NCBI GenBank assembly: GCA_025774555.1
Contig: JALGVT010000028.1
Span: 1-41,002, forward strand
DNA from: a candidate division LCP-89 bacterium
Lineage (GTDB): Bacteria; Electryoneota; B3-LCP
Direction of reading: 5' to 3'
DNA length: 41,002 bases
Part shown: positions 6,965 to 16,064 of the stretch, one piece after another
Position numbering within the stretch: the stretch's first letter is position 1
Layout: every line of letters starts with the position of its first letter
Position numbers and translations under genes: made by a program
Notes under the pieces: generated by a model
Seen by the model: only the letters and a program-made list of their open reading frames with translations
Databases searched by the model: none
Told to the model about the DNA's origin: nothing

Positions 6965-9700
6965 ATGTCCACGCTATATCTGATAGACGGCTCAGCCGTG
7001 GTCTATCGGACTCATTTCGCCTTCAGTCGAACTTCACTGACCGGACCGTCCGGTCAACCTGTTGGAGCCACTTACGGAGTGGCTCTGTTTATTAATTCAC
7101 TCTTGAACCGTGAAGATCTGGACTCGGCGGTCTGCGTTTTCGACACCAAAGAACCCACCTTCCGTCATGAAATCTTCCCCGAATATAAAGCCACCCGCCA
7201 GAAGATGCCGGACGAACTTGCCGCGCAGTTGGAGGGTATTAAAGGGATGATCGAGGCGATGGGGATTACAGTTATCGAAAAACCGGGCTTTGAAGCGGAT
7301 GATCTCATCGGAACGCTGGCAGTCAGCGCCGCTGAAAAGGGGATGGACGTGCTGATACTGAGCGGTGACAAGGACTTCGGACAGTTGGTCAATGAGAAGA
7401 TTCATCTCCTCGTGCCTTTAGGCAAAGGCGAAGGCTTGCAGGAAATGGACGCCGACGGCGTGTGCCAAAAATGGGGTGTTCAGCCAGAAAAAATCATCGA
7501 CTTTATGGGACTGAAAGGCGATTCTTCCGATAACGTTCCCGGCGTTCCTAAAGTCGGGGACAAAACCGCCGCACAACTGATCGACCAGTTCGGATCGCTG
7601 GATGAAGTGCTGAAAAGAGCTGAAGAGGTCACCAAGCCTGCCTTGAAGAAGAATTTGATCGAATATGCAGAACAGGCGAGATTATCCAGAAAGCTCGTTA
7701 CCATCGATACGTCCGTGCCTGTTGACCTTTCAGTGGATCAACTCGCGAGGCGCGATCTTGATCAAGAACGACTGATGGAGATTTACCGCGGGTTCGGTTT
7801 TCACAGCCTGATGGAGAAACTGGAAATTAAAGAGCCTGAGACTTCCGACAATCTTCAATACCAAGCTGTAACTTCGGTTGAGAAACTTGACGAACTGATT
7901 GAAATTTTCAAAAAGGGCGATCCTCTTTCTGTTGATCTGGAAACGACGTCTGTGTTCCCGATGGAGGCTGAGATCGTCGGTTTTTCCTTCTCGGTAAATG
8001 AGAGCGAAGCCTATTACGTTCCGGCATGCGGCGGCAATTTCCCCGAGAGCAGTGAAAATATCACGCGCCTCGGTCAAACCGTTCCCGGCGAAACAAAGTG
8101 GGTGATCGGGAAGCTACGCAAACTTTTCGAAGATAAAAACACAGCGAAATGCGGACAGAACCTGAAATATGACGCTCTGGTTCTGTGCTGTTATGGTATC
8201 TCTATGAAGGGGATCGAATTCGATTCGATGATCGCCAGTTATATTATCGATCCATCGCGCCGGCAGCATAACATCGATTCGCTGGCATTACAATATCTGA
8301 ATTTCAAAAAAATTCCTACGTCGGAGCTTATTGGCGTCGGCAAAAAGCAGATCAGCATGGCAGACGTGCCTCTCGATAAGATTACACAGTACGCCTGCGA
8401 GGATGCTGACATAGCGCGCCGCTTGACGATTCTTCTTGAGGATGAGATTCATAAAGAAAAACTCGGCGATCTCTTCAGGAAAATTGAAATGCCTCTGCTG
8501 CCGGTTCTGCTTGAGATGGAATACAACGGAGTGGCGCTGGATGCTGGACTGCTGTCTGAGATGTCCGCAGAGATGAGCGGAAAGCTGGAGGAACTGACCG
8601 ATGAGATTTATAACCTGGCAGGGCTCGAATTCAACATTAACTCAACCAAGCAGCTCCAGCACATCCTTTTTGAAAAACTCGGATTAAAACCGGTTAAAAA
8701 GACTAAGACAGGGTATTCTACCGACGTCGAAGTATTAGAAAAATTAGCGTCACAGGACCCTTTGCCTAAGACGCTTCTCGAGTACCGTCAGTTTCAGAAG
8801 TTGAAATCTACTTATGTGGACGCTCTACCACAGATGATAAATCCGGTCACTGGCAGAGTGCATACCTCTTTCAATCAGACAGTCGCTGCCACCGGTCGGT
8901 TGTCCAGTTCCGATCCCAACTTGCAGAACATCCCCATCCGAACCGAATTGGGCGGGCAGATCCGCAAAGCGTTTGTTCCTGGCGGGTCTTCGATGGTGTT
9001 GTTGTCAGCAGATTATTCGCAGATCGAGCTACGTCTGGTGGCGCACATATCGGGGGACGAGGAGCTGATTAGCGCATTCCATGAAGGCAGTGATATTCAT
9101 AAAATAACCGCCGCGAAGATAATGAACGTTCCGCCTGAAGAAGTATCACCGGAGATGCGCCGCAGCGCCAAAGCGATCAATTTCGGCATCATCTACGGCA
9201 TGGGCGATTGGGGTTTGTCGGAACGGCTGGGGATTCCGGTCGCCACGGCAGCCGATTTCAGGAAACATTACTTTGAAACCTATCCTGGCGTGCGGGCTTA
9301 CATGGATAACATCATCGAACAGGCGCGCAAGGAGAAGAGAGTGTCAACGTTGATGGGTCGCCATCGCTTACTGCCTGACATAGACGCGAAAAACCGCAAC
9401 ATGCGTGAATTCGCAGAACGTATCGCCATCAACACCCCCATTCAGGGCACAGCGGCTGACATGATCAAGATAGCAATGATCCGCGTCCAGGAGCGGCTGA
9501 AGAGAATGGCTTCACCGATGTTTCCGACTCCGGCAAAGATGATCCTGCAGGTGCATGACGAACTGTTATTCGAGGTTGAAAAAGACTACCTTGAAGAGGT
9601 AAAGCAGGCGGTTAGAGAAGAGATGGAAAATGCTATGGAATTAAAAGTGCCGGTCGTAGTCGATCTGGGAACAGGCGATAACTGGCTGGAGGCTCATTAG
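6965..9700 (+). CDS. polA: DNA polymerase I
   Basis: This 911-aa polymerase fills gaps and removes RNA primers in replication and repair. The 5'-3' nuclease domain (about 1-290) has EADDLIGTL, SGDKDFGQL and the KGDSSDNVPGVPKVGDKTA loop. The 3'-5' proofreading domain (about 305-490) keeps all catalytic acids: D324 and E326 in DLETTS, N399/D403 in NLKYD, Y476/D480 in YACED. It is therefore probably proofreading-competent, unlike many Pol I proteins that have lost this site. The polymerase domain has motif A SADYSQIELR (D683), motif B RRSAKAINFGIIYG and motif C VHDELLFEV. The length is normal. It follows the TIM-barrel gene by 25 bp and converges on the homocysteine methyltransferase gene. Confidence 0.98.
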   Translation: MSTLYLIDGSAVVYRTHFAFSRTSLTGPSGQPVGATYGVALFINSLLNREDLDSAVCVFDTKEPTFRHEIFPEYKATRQKMPDELAAQLEGIKGMIEAMGITVIEKPGFEADDLIGTLAVSAAEKGMDVLILSGDKDFGQLVNEKIHLLVPLGKGEGLQEMDADGVCQKWGVQPEKIIDFMGLKGDSSDNVPGVPKVGDKTAAQLIDQFGSLDEVLKRAEEVTKPALKKNLIEYAEQARLSRKLVTIDTSVPVDLSVDQLARRDLDQERLMEIYRGFGFHSLMEKLEIKEPETSDNLQYQAVTSVEKLDELIEIFKKGDPLSVDLETTSVFPMEAEIVGFSFSVNESEAYYVPACGGNFPESSENITRLGQTVPGETKWVIGKLRKLFEDKNTAKCGQNLKYDALVLCCYGISMKGIEFDSMIASYIIDPSRRQHNIDSLALQYLNFKKIPTSELIGVGKKQISMADVPLDKITQYACEDADIARRLTILLEDEIHKEKLGDLFRKIEMPLLPVLLEMEYNGVALDAGLLSEMSAEMSGKLEELTDEIYNLAGLEFNINSTKQLQHILFEKLGLKPVKKTKTGYSTDVEVLEKLASQDPLPKTLLEYRQFQKLKSTYVDALPQMINPVTGRVHTSFNQTVAATGRLSSSDPNLQNIPIRTELGGQIRKAFVPGGSSMVLLSADYSQIELRLVAHISGDEELISAFHEGSDIHKITAAKIMNVPPEEVSPEMRRSAKAINFGIIYGMGDWGLSERLGIPVATAADFRKHYFETYPGVRAYMDNIIEQARKEKRVSTLMGRHRLLPDIDAKNRNMREFAERIAINTPIQGTAADMIKIAMIRVQERLKRMASPMFPTPAKMILQVHDELLFEVEKDYLEEVKQAVREEMENAMELKVPVVVDLGTGDNWLEAH

Positions 9701-9752
9701 TATGGGATTTTCAACCCCATCTTCATTCCTTCGCTTGTGACACCCGAAGTTA

Positions 9753-10661
9753 TCAATCTCCAGAGATGAAGGAATCGATAGTTCTTCTCAGTTCACGGAT
9801 GTGGTCAGCTGTCGTTCCACAGCAGCCTCCCACAGCCCGGATGCCCAACTTCAGCATATCATTGGCAAAACCGGCGAACTCTTCGGGCGTTTGCGGATAG
9901 ATGACGCCGTCCGGCGTTATTTCCGGTGATCCGGCATTCGCCTGAAAAAGCAGCGGGGTCTCAATATTTTCAGACAGGTAAGACGCCAGTTCGAGCATTC
10001 CTTCCGCTTCCAGGGTACAGTTTGAACCCACCAGTAAAGCGCCTTTCTCACGTATATTTAGAAGCGATTCCAGCGCAGGATTTCCCATTACCGTAAAGAA
10101 TCCTTTGGGTGTATTATTGAATGTCAGGGTTACTGCGGCAGGGACGTCAGGCGCCACTTCTCGGCAGGCTTCCAGCGCGATCACAGCCTCTTTCAAATCA
10201 TAGTGAGTTTCATGCAGGAAGATATCTATACCGGCGTCAGCAAGCGCTGCCGCCTGCTCTTCGAAGGCTTCACGAGCAGTTTCGTCAGTCAGCGATCCGA
10301 CCGGTTGAAAGAATTCACCGGTGGGACCCATATCGCCGGCAATAAACGCTCGATCATCAGCTACCGCTTCTCTGGCAATTTCAACAGCTCGCTGGTTTAT
10401 CTCGACGAGACGGTCATCTAAGGATGCTTTCTGCAACCGGAAGCGGTTGCCGCCGAAAGTGCAGGTGGTAATGACATCCGCTCCCGCGTCTCTGTATTGG
10501 CGATGAACCTCTTGCAGCACTTCTGGGCGTTCTAGAACCCAGGCTTCAGGCGCCTGTCCCGCAGGAAGCCCCCTGTCGATAAGCAGTGATCCCAGCGCGC
10601 CGTCGATTAACAGCGGCTTGCCGGATTGTATACGCTGAATGATATTTTTGTTGGTATTCAT
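9753..10661 (-). CDS. Homocysteine S-methyltransferase family protein
   Basis: The 302-aa protein is a stand-alone (beta/alpha)8 homocysteine-binding methyltransferase domain, equivalent to the N-terminal module of cobalamin-dependent methionine synthase. The zinc and thiolate ligands are visible as GSNC (C215) and GGCCGT (C280, C281); LLIDGALGSLL at the N-terminus is the usual first strand. It transfers a methyl group to homocysteine or a related thiol. A separate corrinoid protein lies 142 bp upstream on the same strand, suggesting a split corrinoid-dependent methyl-transfer system. No folate-binding or reactivation module is present in the window. It could also be an MtaA/MtbA-unrelated S-methylmethionine-type enzyme, but the neighbour favours methyl-corrinoid as donor. 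Confidence 0.88.
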   Translation of the reverse strand: MNTNKNIIQRIQSGKPLLIDGALGSLLIDRGLPAGQAPEAWVLERPEVLQEVHRQYRDAGADVITTCTFGGNRFRLQKASLDDRLVEINQRAVEIAREAVADDRAFIAGDMGPTGEFFQPVGSLTDETAREAFEEQAAALADAGIDIFLHETHYDLKEAVIALEACREVAPDVPAAVTLTFNNTPKGFFTVMGNPALESLLNIREKGALLVGSNCTLEAEGMLELASYLSENIETPLLFQANAGSPEITPDGVIYPQTPEEFAGFANDMLKLGIRAVGGCCGTTADHIRELRRTIDSFISGD

Positions 10662-10703
10662 AGCTTATCCCCGCCATAAATGACGGGTCTACGTTCAAGC
10701 AAC

Positions 10704-10801
10704 CCCCGTGAACGGGGCTTCTCTCAAGGAATGCGTCGGATTCAGGGAAATCCGACCTACAGGTTGTTAGACTGCGTCCCTCAGCCGACGGACTTAGTCT
10801 A
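10704..10801. repeat. Cluster of three intergenic hairpins between two methyltransferase genes
   Basis: CCCCG-TGAA-CGGGG (10704-10717), GTCGGATT-loop-AATCCGAC (10735-10756) and a nested hairpin closed by TAGACT/AGTCTA (10768-10801). The last contains the complement of TCCGTCGGCTGA, a 12-mer also present in the second MITE copy at 24590-24601. No T-run follows, so repeat-derived hairpins are more likely than a terminator. Confidence 0.6.
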
Positions 10802-10803
10802 CC

Positions 10804-11451
10804 CTACATGACTTCCCCCTGCAGACTAACGGCTAAATCAACTGCTCTTGCCGCATCGGGAGCCCAGCCGTCAGCGCCGATATCATCCGCCCACGCTTTA
10901 GTGACGGGCGCTCCACCGACCAGCACCTTAACGCCGTCCCGCAATCCCTGGTCGGCGAGCATGTCTATAAGGCGTTTCTGGTTCACCATGGTAGTTGTCA
11001 GCAGAGCTGATAAGACCAGAAAATCCGGCTTCCGATTCCTCGTCTCTTCGATGATTCTTTCGAGCGACACGTCCGCACCCAGATCGGTAACATCGAAGCT
11101 GTTAGCTGAGAGCAGCGCGCAGACCAGATTCTTGCCGATTTCGTGTATATCGCCCTGAATCGTTCCCGCGACGACAGTTCCGCGAGTGATTCTTGTGGAT
11201 TTTCCACCTTCTTCGGGAAAGAGAACGTCCATCGCCGCCTGCATTGCCTGCGCGGACAATAGTAGCTGCGGCAGGAAGAACTCGCCCTGATCGAAAAGAT
11301 CGCCCGCCTGCCTGATCGCCTTGACGAAAGGCTCTAAGGCTTCAAGAGGATCGATTCCATCCTGCAGAAAAGATTCAGCAAATGATTTCGCATGTTCAAC
11401 GCTGCCATCTAAGATGCAGCGGGTGATTTCGTCATTGGTTAGATGGGACAT
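10804..11451 (-). CDS. Corrinoid (B12-binding) methyltransferase protein, MtbC/MttC-like
   Basis: This 215-aa cytoplasmic protein has a helical cap domain (about 5-85, with DLFDQGEFFLPQLLLSAQAM). A Rossmann-like cobalamin-binding domain follows, with the base-off ligand motif GDIHEIGKN (D101, H103, G106). Later strands carry VTDLGADVSLERI, FLVLSALLTTTM and KVLVGGAPVT. Such proteins shuttle methyl groups on cobalamin between a donor-specific methyltransferase and an acceptor enzyme. The homocysteine methyltransferase homologue downstream is the obvious acceptor-side partner. The methyl-donor enzyme is not in the window. The gene is downstream of mutM and a MITE copy. Confidence 0.92.
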   Translation of the reverse strand: MSHLTNDEITRCILDGSVEHAKSFAESFLQDGIDPLEALEPFVKAIRQAGDLFDQGEFFLPQLLLSAQAMQAAMDVLFPEEGGKSTRITRGTVVAGTIQGDIHEIGKNLVCALLSANSFDVTDLGADVSLERIIEETRNRKPDFLVLSALLTTTMVNQKRLIDMLADQGLRDGVKVLVGGAPVTKAWADDIGADGWAPDAARAVDLAVSLQGEVM

Positions 11452-11532
11452 TGTGCCTCGGAATTGAAGGATAAAGGATAAAAAATAAAAGAAGTAAGAT
11501 TTCTATGCTGCGTCTCTGATCCCCCCTTACTC

Positions 11533-11665
11533 GGGGCTGTTCCAAAAGTCTATAAACTGTCATTACGAACGAGGTGTGGTAATTTCTTAGTGCTTGTAAT
11601 ATAAGAGATTGCCACGTCACTACGTTCCTCGCAATGACTCAATACTCCTCTTTTGGGATAGCCCC
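11533..11665. repeat. MITE-like repeat, copy 1 (133 bp)
   Basis: It is bounded by imperfect terminal inverted repeats: GGGGCTGTTCCAAAAG at 11533-11548 and the complement of GGGGCTATCCCAAAAG at the right end. The interior is also palindromic: CATTACGAACGAGGTGTGG on the left mirrors CATTGCGAGGAACG...GTGGCAATC read from the right. The same element in the same orientation is found at 24477-24670. It encodes nothing and lies 9 bp past the mutM stop codon. Confidence 0.85.
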
Positions 11666-11674
11666 TTGCACGCC

Positions 11675-12508
11675 CTACCTCTGGCATTCCGGACAGAAAA
11701 ACGCGCTGCGACCGTTCAACCGAATGCGTTTTATCTCTGTGCCGCATTTGCGGCATGGTTCTCCAGCACGTCCGTAAACCCGAAGAAACTCCTTGAAATT
11801 TCCCGGCTTATCATCCACGCGTCGGTAGTCGCTGACCGTGGTTCCGCCTTCTTCAAGCGATTCTTCCATGACTTTCTTCAAGCTCTCAGCCAGCAGGGGT
11901 AGTTCCTTCTTTTTCACTCTGGAAGCTTTTCGTACAGGTCTGATTCCCGCGCGGAAGAGCGCTTCGGAAGCGTAGATATTGCCGACTCCTGCGATCAGAC
12001 GTTGATCCATCAGCAGGGTATGAATGGCGCGGGTGCGCACGGTTTTACCATTGCGAGTAGATATAACAGCTTTCAGTGAGCTTGCATCAAAATCATCGGA
12101 CAGCGGTTCTATACCTAACCGTTCCAGCACGGGAATCGATTCATTTTCCCGATAGGTTTCGAGCCTTCCAAAGCGGCGGATATCAATATGATCGAGGCAG
12201 CCGCCGTCATCGAAAATATAGCGGCTGCAAAGATGTTTATCCGCTGTGTTTTCATTCTCGGAGACTACGAATTTGCCAGTCATACCAAGATGCGCCAGCA
12301 GACGGCTGCCGTTATCCAGTGAAAATATGATGTATTTCCCGCGTCGGTCGATCTTTGCGAAGGAACAGTTCCGAAAGAAGTCGTCAAACGGCAGCGTCGA
12401 ACGTTTCAACATGCTTTCCCGGAGCAATTCCGCTTTGTCGATGCGTCTCCCAATTGCATAATTTCGCAGCTGCCGGACAATGGTTTCAACTTCAGGCAGT
12501 TCAGGCAA
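11675..12508 (-). CDS. mutM: Formamidopyrimidine-DNA glycosylase
   Basis: This 277-aa bifunctional glycosylase/AP lyase removes oxidised purines such as 8-oxoguanine. It has the invariant N-terminus MPELPEVETIVRQL (catalytic Pro2 and Glu3), the RRGKYI Lys of the active site and a central HxTLLMDQRLIAGVGNIYASE helix. The C-terminal zinc finger is CRKCG...FFCPECQR. The length is normal. It begins 9 bp after the PorV-like gene on the same strand, so the two are probably co-transcribed. A MITE follows its stop codon. Confidence 0.97.
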   Translation of the reverse strand: MPELPEVETIVRQLRNYAIGRRIDKAELLRESMLKRSTLPFDDFFRNCSFAKIDRRGKYIIFSLDNGSRLLAHLGMTGKFVVSENENTADKHLCSRYIFDDGGCLDHIDIRRFGRLETYRENESIPVLERLGIEPLSDDFDASSLKAVISTRNGKTVRTRAIHTLLMDQRLIAGVGNIYASEALFRAGIRPVRKASRVKKKELPLLAESLKKVMEESLEEGGTTVSDYRRVDDKPGNFKEFLRVYGRAGEPCRKCGTEIKRIRLNGRSAFFCPECQR

Positions 12509-12517
12509 TCTCAGTCC

Positions 12518-13360
12518 TCATCTCAAGTAATAGCTGTAACCGATATAGAAGCGATCGTAATTGTCCAAGTCCGGGTACCAGTGATAAGCCGCGTGCAAAC
12601 TGGCAAGTCCTCCGTTGGCAAATAATCCCAGCCCGGCAGTCCAGTATTCAAGGTCAGGAGTTTCAACTTTGCCTCCTTGAAGCGCGAAAGATGAGGATGG
12701 ACGCAGTTCGATTCCCAGCCGGTATTCAGCGTGATCGAGGTTTTTGAAGTCATCCCAGTCATCGACTCCCAGCTGGAAAGCGGCGGTGATTTTCCCACCG
12801 AAGCTGCGTGATGCTCCAAAAAGGACGCGGTAGGGAAGCAAGCGGCTCTCCGGATCCGTAATGCTCTGGAAGTTTAAACCTAACATAAAGCCTCGATATG
12901 GCATCAGAGCGCCGACGTCTCCGCTGAAGTATCCTTCCCGCCCTTCGTCGTTCCAGTTCTCGCTGATGTACTTGAAGGAGACGCCGACCGGCAGTCCAAT
13001 GGGCGTTTGATAGACGGTTGCCAGAATAGCGGCGATGGCGTCGCTTTCAATAGGCAGAGAGTCTTTAATCCTGTACACGCCGAAACCCGCGCCTCTTTTT
13101 GCTGATTGGACATACTTCAGGTAACTGATACCCCAACTACCGGGCAAACCCAGATCATCGAATCCTAATGTCATATCTAGGGCGATTCGGTCCTGCAGAA
13201 AGATTCCTGCGGGATTATAGAATACGGTTACAGCCTCCATCGGCAGGGCGACTCCAGCGCCCGCCATAGCCTGCACGCGGGTTCCAGCCGGTTCGGATGC
13301 GGATGGTAAACGCGTGCACGTCGCGAGGATGAAGCAACAGAAAATAAAAATTCTTAGCAT
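12518..13360 (-). CDS. PorV/UPF0164-like outer-membrane beta-barrel protein
   Basis: The 280-aa protein has a signal peptide (about 1-22, ending near LPSASEP). The family N-terminus follows: QAMAGAGVALPMEAVTVFYNPAGI, in which the YNPAG turn is typical of FadL-related PorV/UPF0164 barrels. Alternating amphipathic strands continue to the end (GFGVYRIKDS, LGLNFQSI, AAFQLGVDD), and the C-terminus is aromatic (YIGYSYYLR), as expected for outer-membrane insertion. It probably lies in the outer membrane as a structural or transport barrel. It is upstream of mutM with a 9-bp gap; no functional link is obvious. Confidence 0.75.
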   Translation of the reverse strand: MLRIFIFCCFILATCTRLPSASEPAGTRVQAMAGAGVALPMEAVTVFYNPAGIFLQDRIALDMTLGFDDLGLPGSWGISYLKYVQSAKRGAGFGVYRIKDSLPIESDAIAAILATVYQTPIGLPVGVSFKYISENWNDEGREGYFSGDVGALMPYRGFMLGLNFQSITDPESRLLPYRVLFGASRSFGGKITAAFQLGVDDWDDFKNLDHAEYRLGIELRPSSSFALQGGKVETPDLEYWTAGLGLFANGGLASLHAAYHWYPDLDNYDRFYIGYSYYLR

Positions 13361-13481
13361 GGATATAGTATAAGGAAATTACGATGTTTTCGCAAGCTGA
13401 TTCCAGAAGTTTATGCAACCTGAATATATGTTGTCATCAGCGGGACTTGGGGGCAACAGCCCTAAAATGATCTGAAAATCC

Positions 13482-13510
13482 TTGACATTATCAGCACATT
13501 AGCCTATATT
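13482..13510 (+). promoter_or_regulatory. Strong sigma70-type promoter for the diguanylate cyclase gene
   Basis: TTGACA (13482-13487), 17-bp spacer, TATATT (13505-13510); 11 of 12 bases match consensus. It gives a leader of about 100 nt ending in a GGAGGAGAGG ribosome site (13601-13610). Confidence 0.7.
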
Positions 13511-13619
13511 TTTGTCGATAAGCTATAACAAGGCGCATTAATAGGATTTGAGAAGCTACGAATGCTGACTTTATTAAATCCTTTGTACAGAGCTTTTGGC
13601 GGAGGAGAGGTCTCGCTGA

Positions 13620-14546
13620 ATGAGTTACTCCATTTTAGTTGTAGATGATTCCTGGGAATCCCGGGAAGTCATCAGTTCGATCCTGAATACTCAGGAAGAG
13701 TATAACCTGGTGATGGCGGAAAATGGTCAGGATGCGATGGGGAAACTGAACGCCCAGCCATTCGATCTGGTCATAACCGATATATCGATGCCGGTTATGG
13801 ACGGTTTGGAGCTGCTGGATCACCTGATTTTGGAGATGCCGAACATTCCAGTCATCACTTTCACGGGTTTCGGGGATCTCTTCGGCGTGAAGGCTCTAGA
13901 ACGCGGCGCTGAAGACTGCATTTTCAAGCCGTTCGATGCGCGTGATTTCAAACTGCGCATTGCCAAGGCGCTGAAGTACAGCCGGTTGAAGAAGTATCAG
14001 GACAGGCTGGAGCTTAAAAATGAAGAGCTGCGGATGCTGTCGGTTACCGATCAGCTCACGCAAGTGTACAATCGGCATTTCATGCACGATGCTCTGAAGC
14101 GGGAATTTGCGCGGGCGAAGCGTTATTGCGTTAATTTATCCTGCCTGATGATAGATATAGATCACTTCAAAGAAGTCAACGATTCCTACGGTCATCTGCA
14201 GGGCGATTCAGTTCTGCGCGAGTTTGCGGCGTTGATAAGAAATACCTGCCGAGAGGTTGATTTATGCTGCCGTTTCGGCGGCGAAGAGTTCCTGGTGATT
14301 CTGCCTGAGACCGACCGCAGCGGCGCAGAGTGCGTTTCTGACCGGCTGCGCAATCTGGCTGAGAAGATGTCGGTTTTCCGGGTGGACAGCGCTGAACTTA
14401 TAAAGGATTTAAAGATCAGCATTTCAATCGGCATCGCTTATTATCCAGATCCCCGTATCCGCACTGATCATGATTTGATCGCCTTAGCGGATCAGGCGCT
14501 ACTCATGGCTAAGGAGCACGGCAGGAACTGTGTGATGGTGGCTTAA
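13620..14546 (+). CDS. Response regulator with diguanylate cyclase (GGDEF) output domain
   Basis: This 308-aa protein is of PleD/WspR type. The receiver domain (about 3-125) has the acidic pocket VVDDS, phosphorylation site D54 in TDISMPVMDG, the Thr of ITFTG and Lys of FKPFD. After a short helical linker (120-140) the GGDEF domain (about 141-308) carries NRHF, DIDHFKEVND and the intact catalytic GGEEF (220-224). An inhibitory I-site REVD (211-214) is also present. It should make cyclic di-GMP in a phosphorylation-dependent and feedback-inhibited way. Its own strong promoter and a terminator make it monocistronic. No sensor kinase is adjacent. Confidence 0.95.
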   Translation: MSYSILVVDDSWESREVISSILNTQEEYNLVMAENGQDAMGKLNAQPFDLVITDISMPVMDGLELLDHLILEMPNIPVITFTGFGDLFGVKALERGAEDCIFKPFDARDFKLRIAKALKYSRLKKYQDRLELKNEELRMLSVTDQLTQVYNRHFMHDALKREFARAKRYCVNLSCLMIDIDHFKEVNDSYGHLQGDSVLREFAALIRNTCREVDLCCRFGGEEFLVILPETDRSGAECVSDRLRNLAEKMSVFRVDSAELIKDLKISISIGIAYYPDPRIRTDHDLIALADQALLMAKEHGRNCVMVA

Positions 14547-14572
14547 CAAGGGAGCATCATTGGAGACAGAAA

Positions 14573-14597
14573 GGCGGTCGATATGACCGTCTTTTTT
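14573..14597 (+). terminator. Rho-independent terminator after the diguanylate cyclase gene
   Basis: Stem GGCGGTC (14573-14579) pairs with GACCGTC (14585-14591) with one G-T pair and a GATAT loop, followed by six Ts (14592-14597). Confidence 0.85.
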
Positions 14598-14697
14598 GTT
14601 TTATTTACACATACTTCGTTCCCGTCTGACTGGTCTATTCACCAACCATTGCACGAGGGCGTACGACGGCACCTACAACAACTTGCCTCATCTCCCC

Positions 14698-14729
14698 TTG
14701 ATTTTCACGCCTTTCTATGGTATTATAAT
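14698..14729 (+). promoter_or_regulatory. Candidate promoter of the Omp85/kinase-like/NTT operon
   Basis: TTGATT (14698-14703), 17-bp spacer, then overlapping TATTAT (14721-14726) and TATAAT (14724-14729). It is the only recognisable promoter between the upstream terminator and the operon. The leader would be very short (about 12-25 nt). Confidence 0.45.
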
Positions 14730-14758
14730 CAACATTACCATCAGCTATGTTATTCGAT

Positions 14759-16057
14759 ATGAAAACCATCTTTCTATCGCTGATCGTTGTCTCTTTTCTG
14801 TGCAGTTGTTCATCCCTGGCAGATGACAATCTGACAATAGATGACGTATCAGCAGACAGTTCCATTACCCGATTTGTAGCGTCTCATCAGAAGTCAACAT
14901 GGGAGGTTATCACCGCATTCCCCGGGAGGGCGATCTATTTCCCCATAAAATATGCCTTAAAAGGATTCAACAGCACAATCGGCTGGATAGATGATGAAAA
15001 GATCGTCCAGAAGATAGACGATTTCCTGAACAGCGATGACGGCAGGCGGGGTATCCGACCCACCTATTCAGATCAAGAAGGCGCGGGGATCAAGTTTTAT
15101 AGTAAAGGATTGCACCATACAGACGTAGACCGCAACATCCTGAAAGTGTATCTCAGCGGCAGAGAATATGGCAGGCAGAGGTATAAGATTACACTGCTGG
15201 ATTTTCACCCCTTCCGAAACGGTATCGATGCTTCCCTGGCATTACAGTACCGTAAACTGCCGACGGAACTGTTCTTCGGAATCGGATCCGATTCAAAACA
15301 ATCCCAGCGGAGCGGTGTTACGCATGAGCAGTCATCGGCTAAGATTACCCTTGGAGTAAATCCTCTGGAAAGCATCAGAATTAACGCGGTCGCGGGATAT
15401 GATTTCAACTATACCTGTTCGGGAAAAGAGAATAATACACCACCCATCACCGATTTTTACTCACCGGAAGAATTACCCGGATTGAAAGAACAGGTGGAAA
15501 TGACGCACGGTTTGGTTGAGATATTGTTTGACAGCAAGAATCGTCCCGGTAATCCGACCAGAGGCTTCGATGCACTGTTTTCGAGTGGTATTTATCAACA
15601 GACAAACGGCAGTGAATACGGCTATTTAAGATATTCGGCTGATATAAGGAAGTACATCTCCCTCTTCTTCGATCGTGTGCTGGTTATCAGGATGGCTGTG
15701 GAACGGAACGATCCGTTGAGCGGCAGGAATATCCCCTTTTATTCTCTGGCGGAATTGGGAAGAATAGAGACGATCCGCGGTTTTGAACGGGGCAGATACC
15801 GCGACCAGGACATGAGTCTGGCGACGGTCGAGTACCGTTATCCTGTCTGGCGCAACTGGGACGAACATGGAGTGGATTTTCTCCTCTTCGCCGATGCGGG
15901 ACAGGTTACTTCGGATATCTTCAGTGAATTAGATACGGACAGTTTTAAAACAGGATTGGGCTTCGGGATCCGAATGTGGAGTCAGGAAGGCTTGACCTTT
16001 CGGATAGAAGCAGGCAGGAGCGACGATGGCTGGCGGATGTATTTCGCGTTGAATTAG
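14759..16057 (+). CDS. Omp85/BamA-superfamily outer-membrane barrel without POTRA domains
   Basis: The protein is about 432 aa from the ATG at 14759; an in-frame ATG at 14747 would add four residues. A signal sequence MKTIFLSLIVVSFLCSCSS may carry a lipobox-like LCSC. No POTRA repeats are seen. From about 125 to the end the sequence alternates like a barrel. The Omp85 loop-6 signature is IRGFERGRYRD, followed by YRYPVW, LLFADAGQV, GLGFGIRM and a Phe-rich end FRIEAGRS...MYFALN. The family inserts or transports proteins or lipids at the outer membrane. It opens a tight operon with a kinase-like lipoprotein 7 bp downstream, so it may export or display that protein, but this is inference. The ribosome binding site is weak. 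Confidence 0.75.
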   Translation: MKTIFLSLIVVSFLCSCSSLADDNLTIDDVSADSSITRFVASHQKSTWEVITAFPGRAIYFPIKYALKGFNSTIGWIDDEKIVQKIDDFLNSDDGRRGIRPTYSDQEGAGIKFYSKGLHHTDVDRNILKVYLSGREYGRQRYKITLLDFHPFRNGIDASLALQYRKLPTELFFGIGSDSKQSQRSGVTHEQSSAKITLGVNPLESIRINAVAGYDFNYTCSGKENNTPPITDFYSPEELPGLKEQVEMTHGLVEILFDSKNRPGNPTRGFDALFSSGIYQQTNGSEYGYLRYSADIRKYISLFFDRVLVIRMAVERNDPLSGRNIPFYSLAELGRIETIRGFERGRYRDQDMSLATVEYRYPVWRNWDEHGVDFLLFADAGQVTSDIFSELDTDSFKTGLGFGIRMWSQEGLTFRIEAGRSDDGWRMYFALN

Positions 16058-16064
16058 GGACAAG

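Noticed and set aside
10735-10756. Rho-independent terminator between the two methyltransferase genes
   Set aside because: The stem is good but no T-run follows on either strand; a repeat-derived hairpin is more likely.
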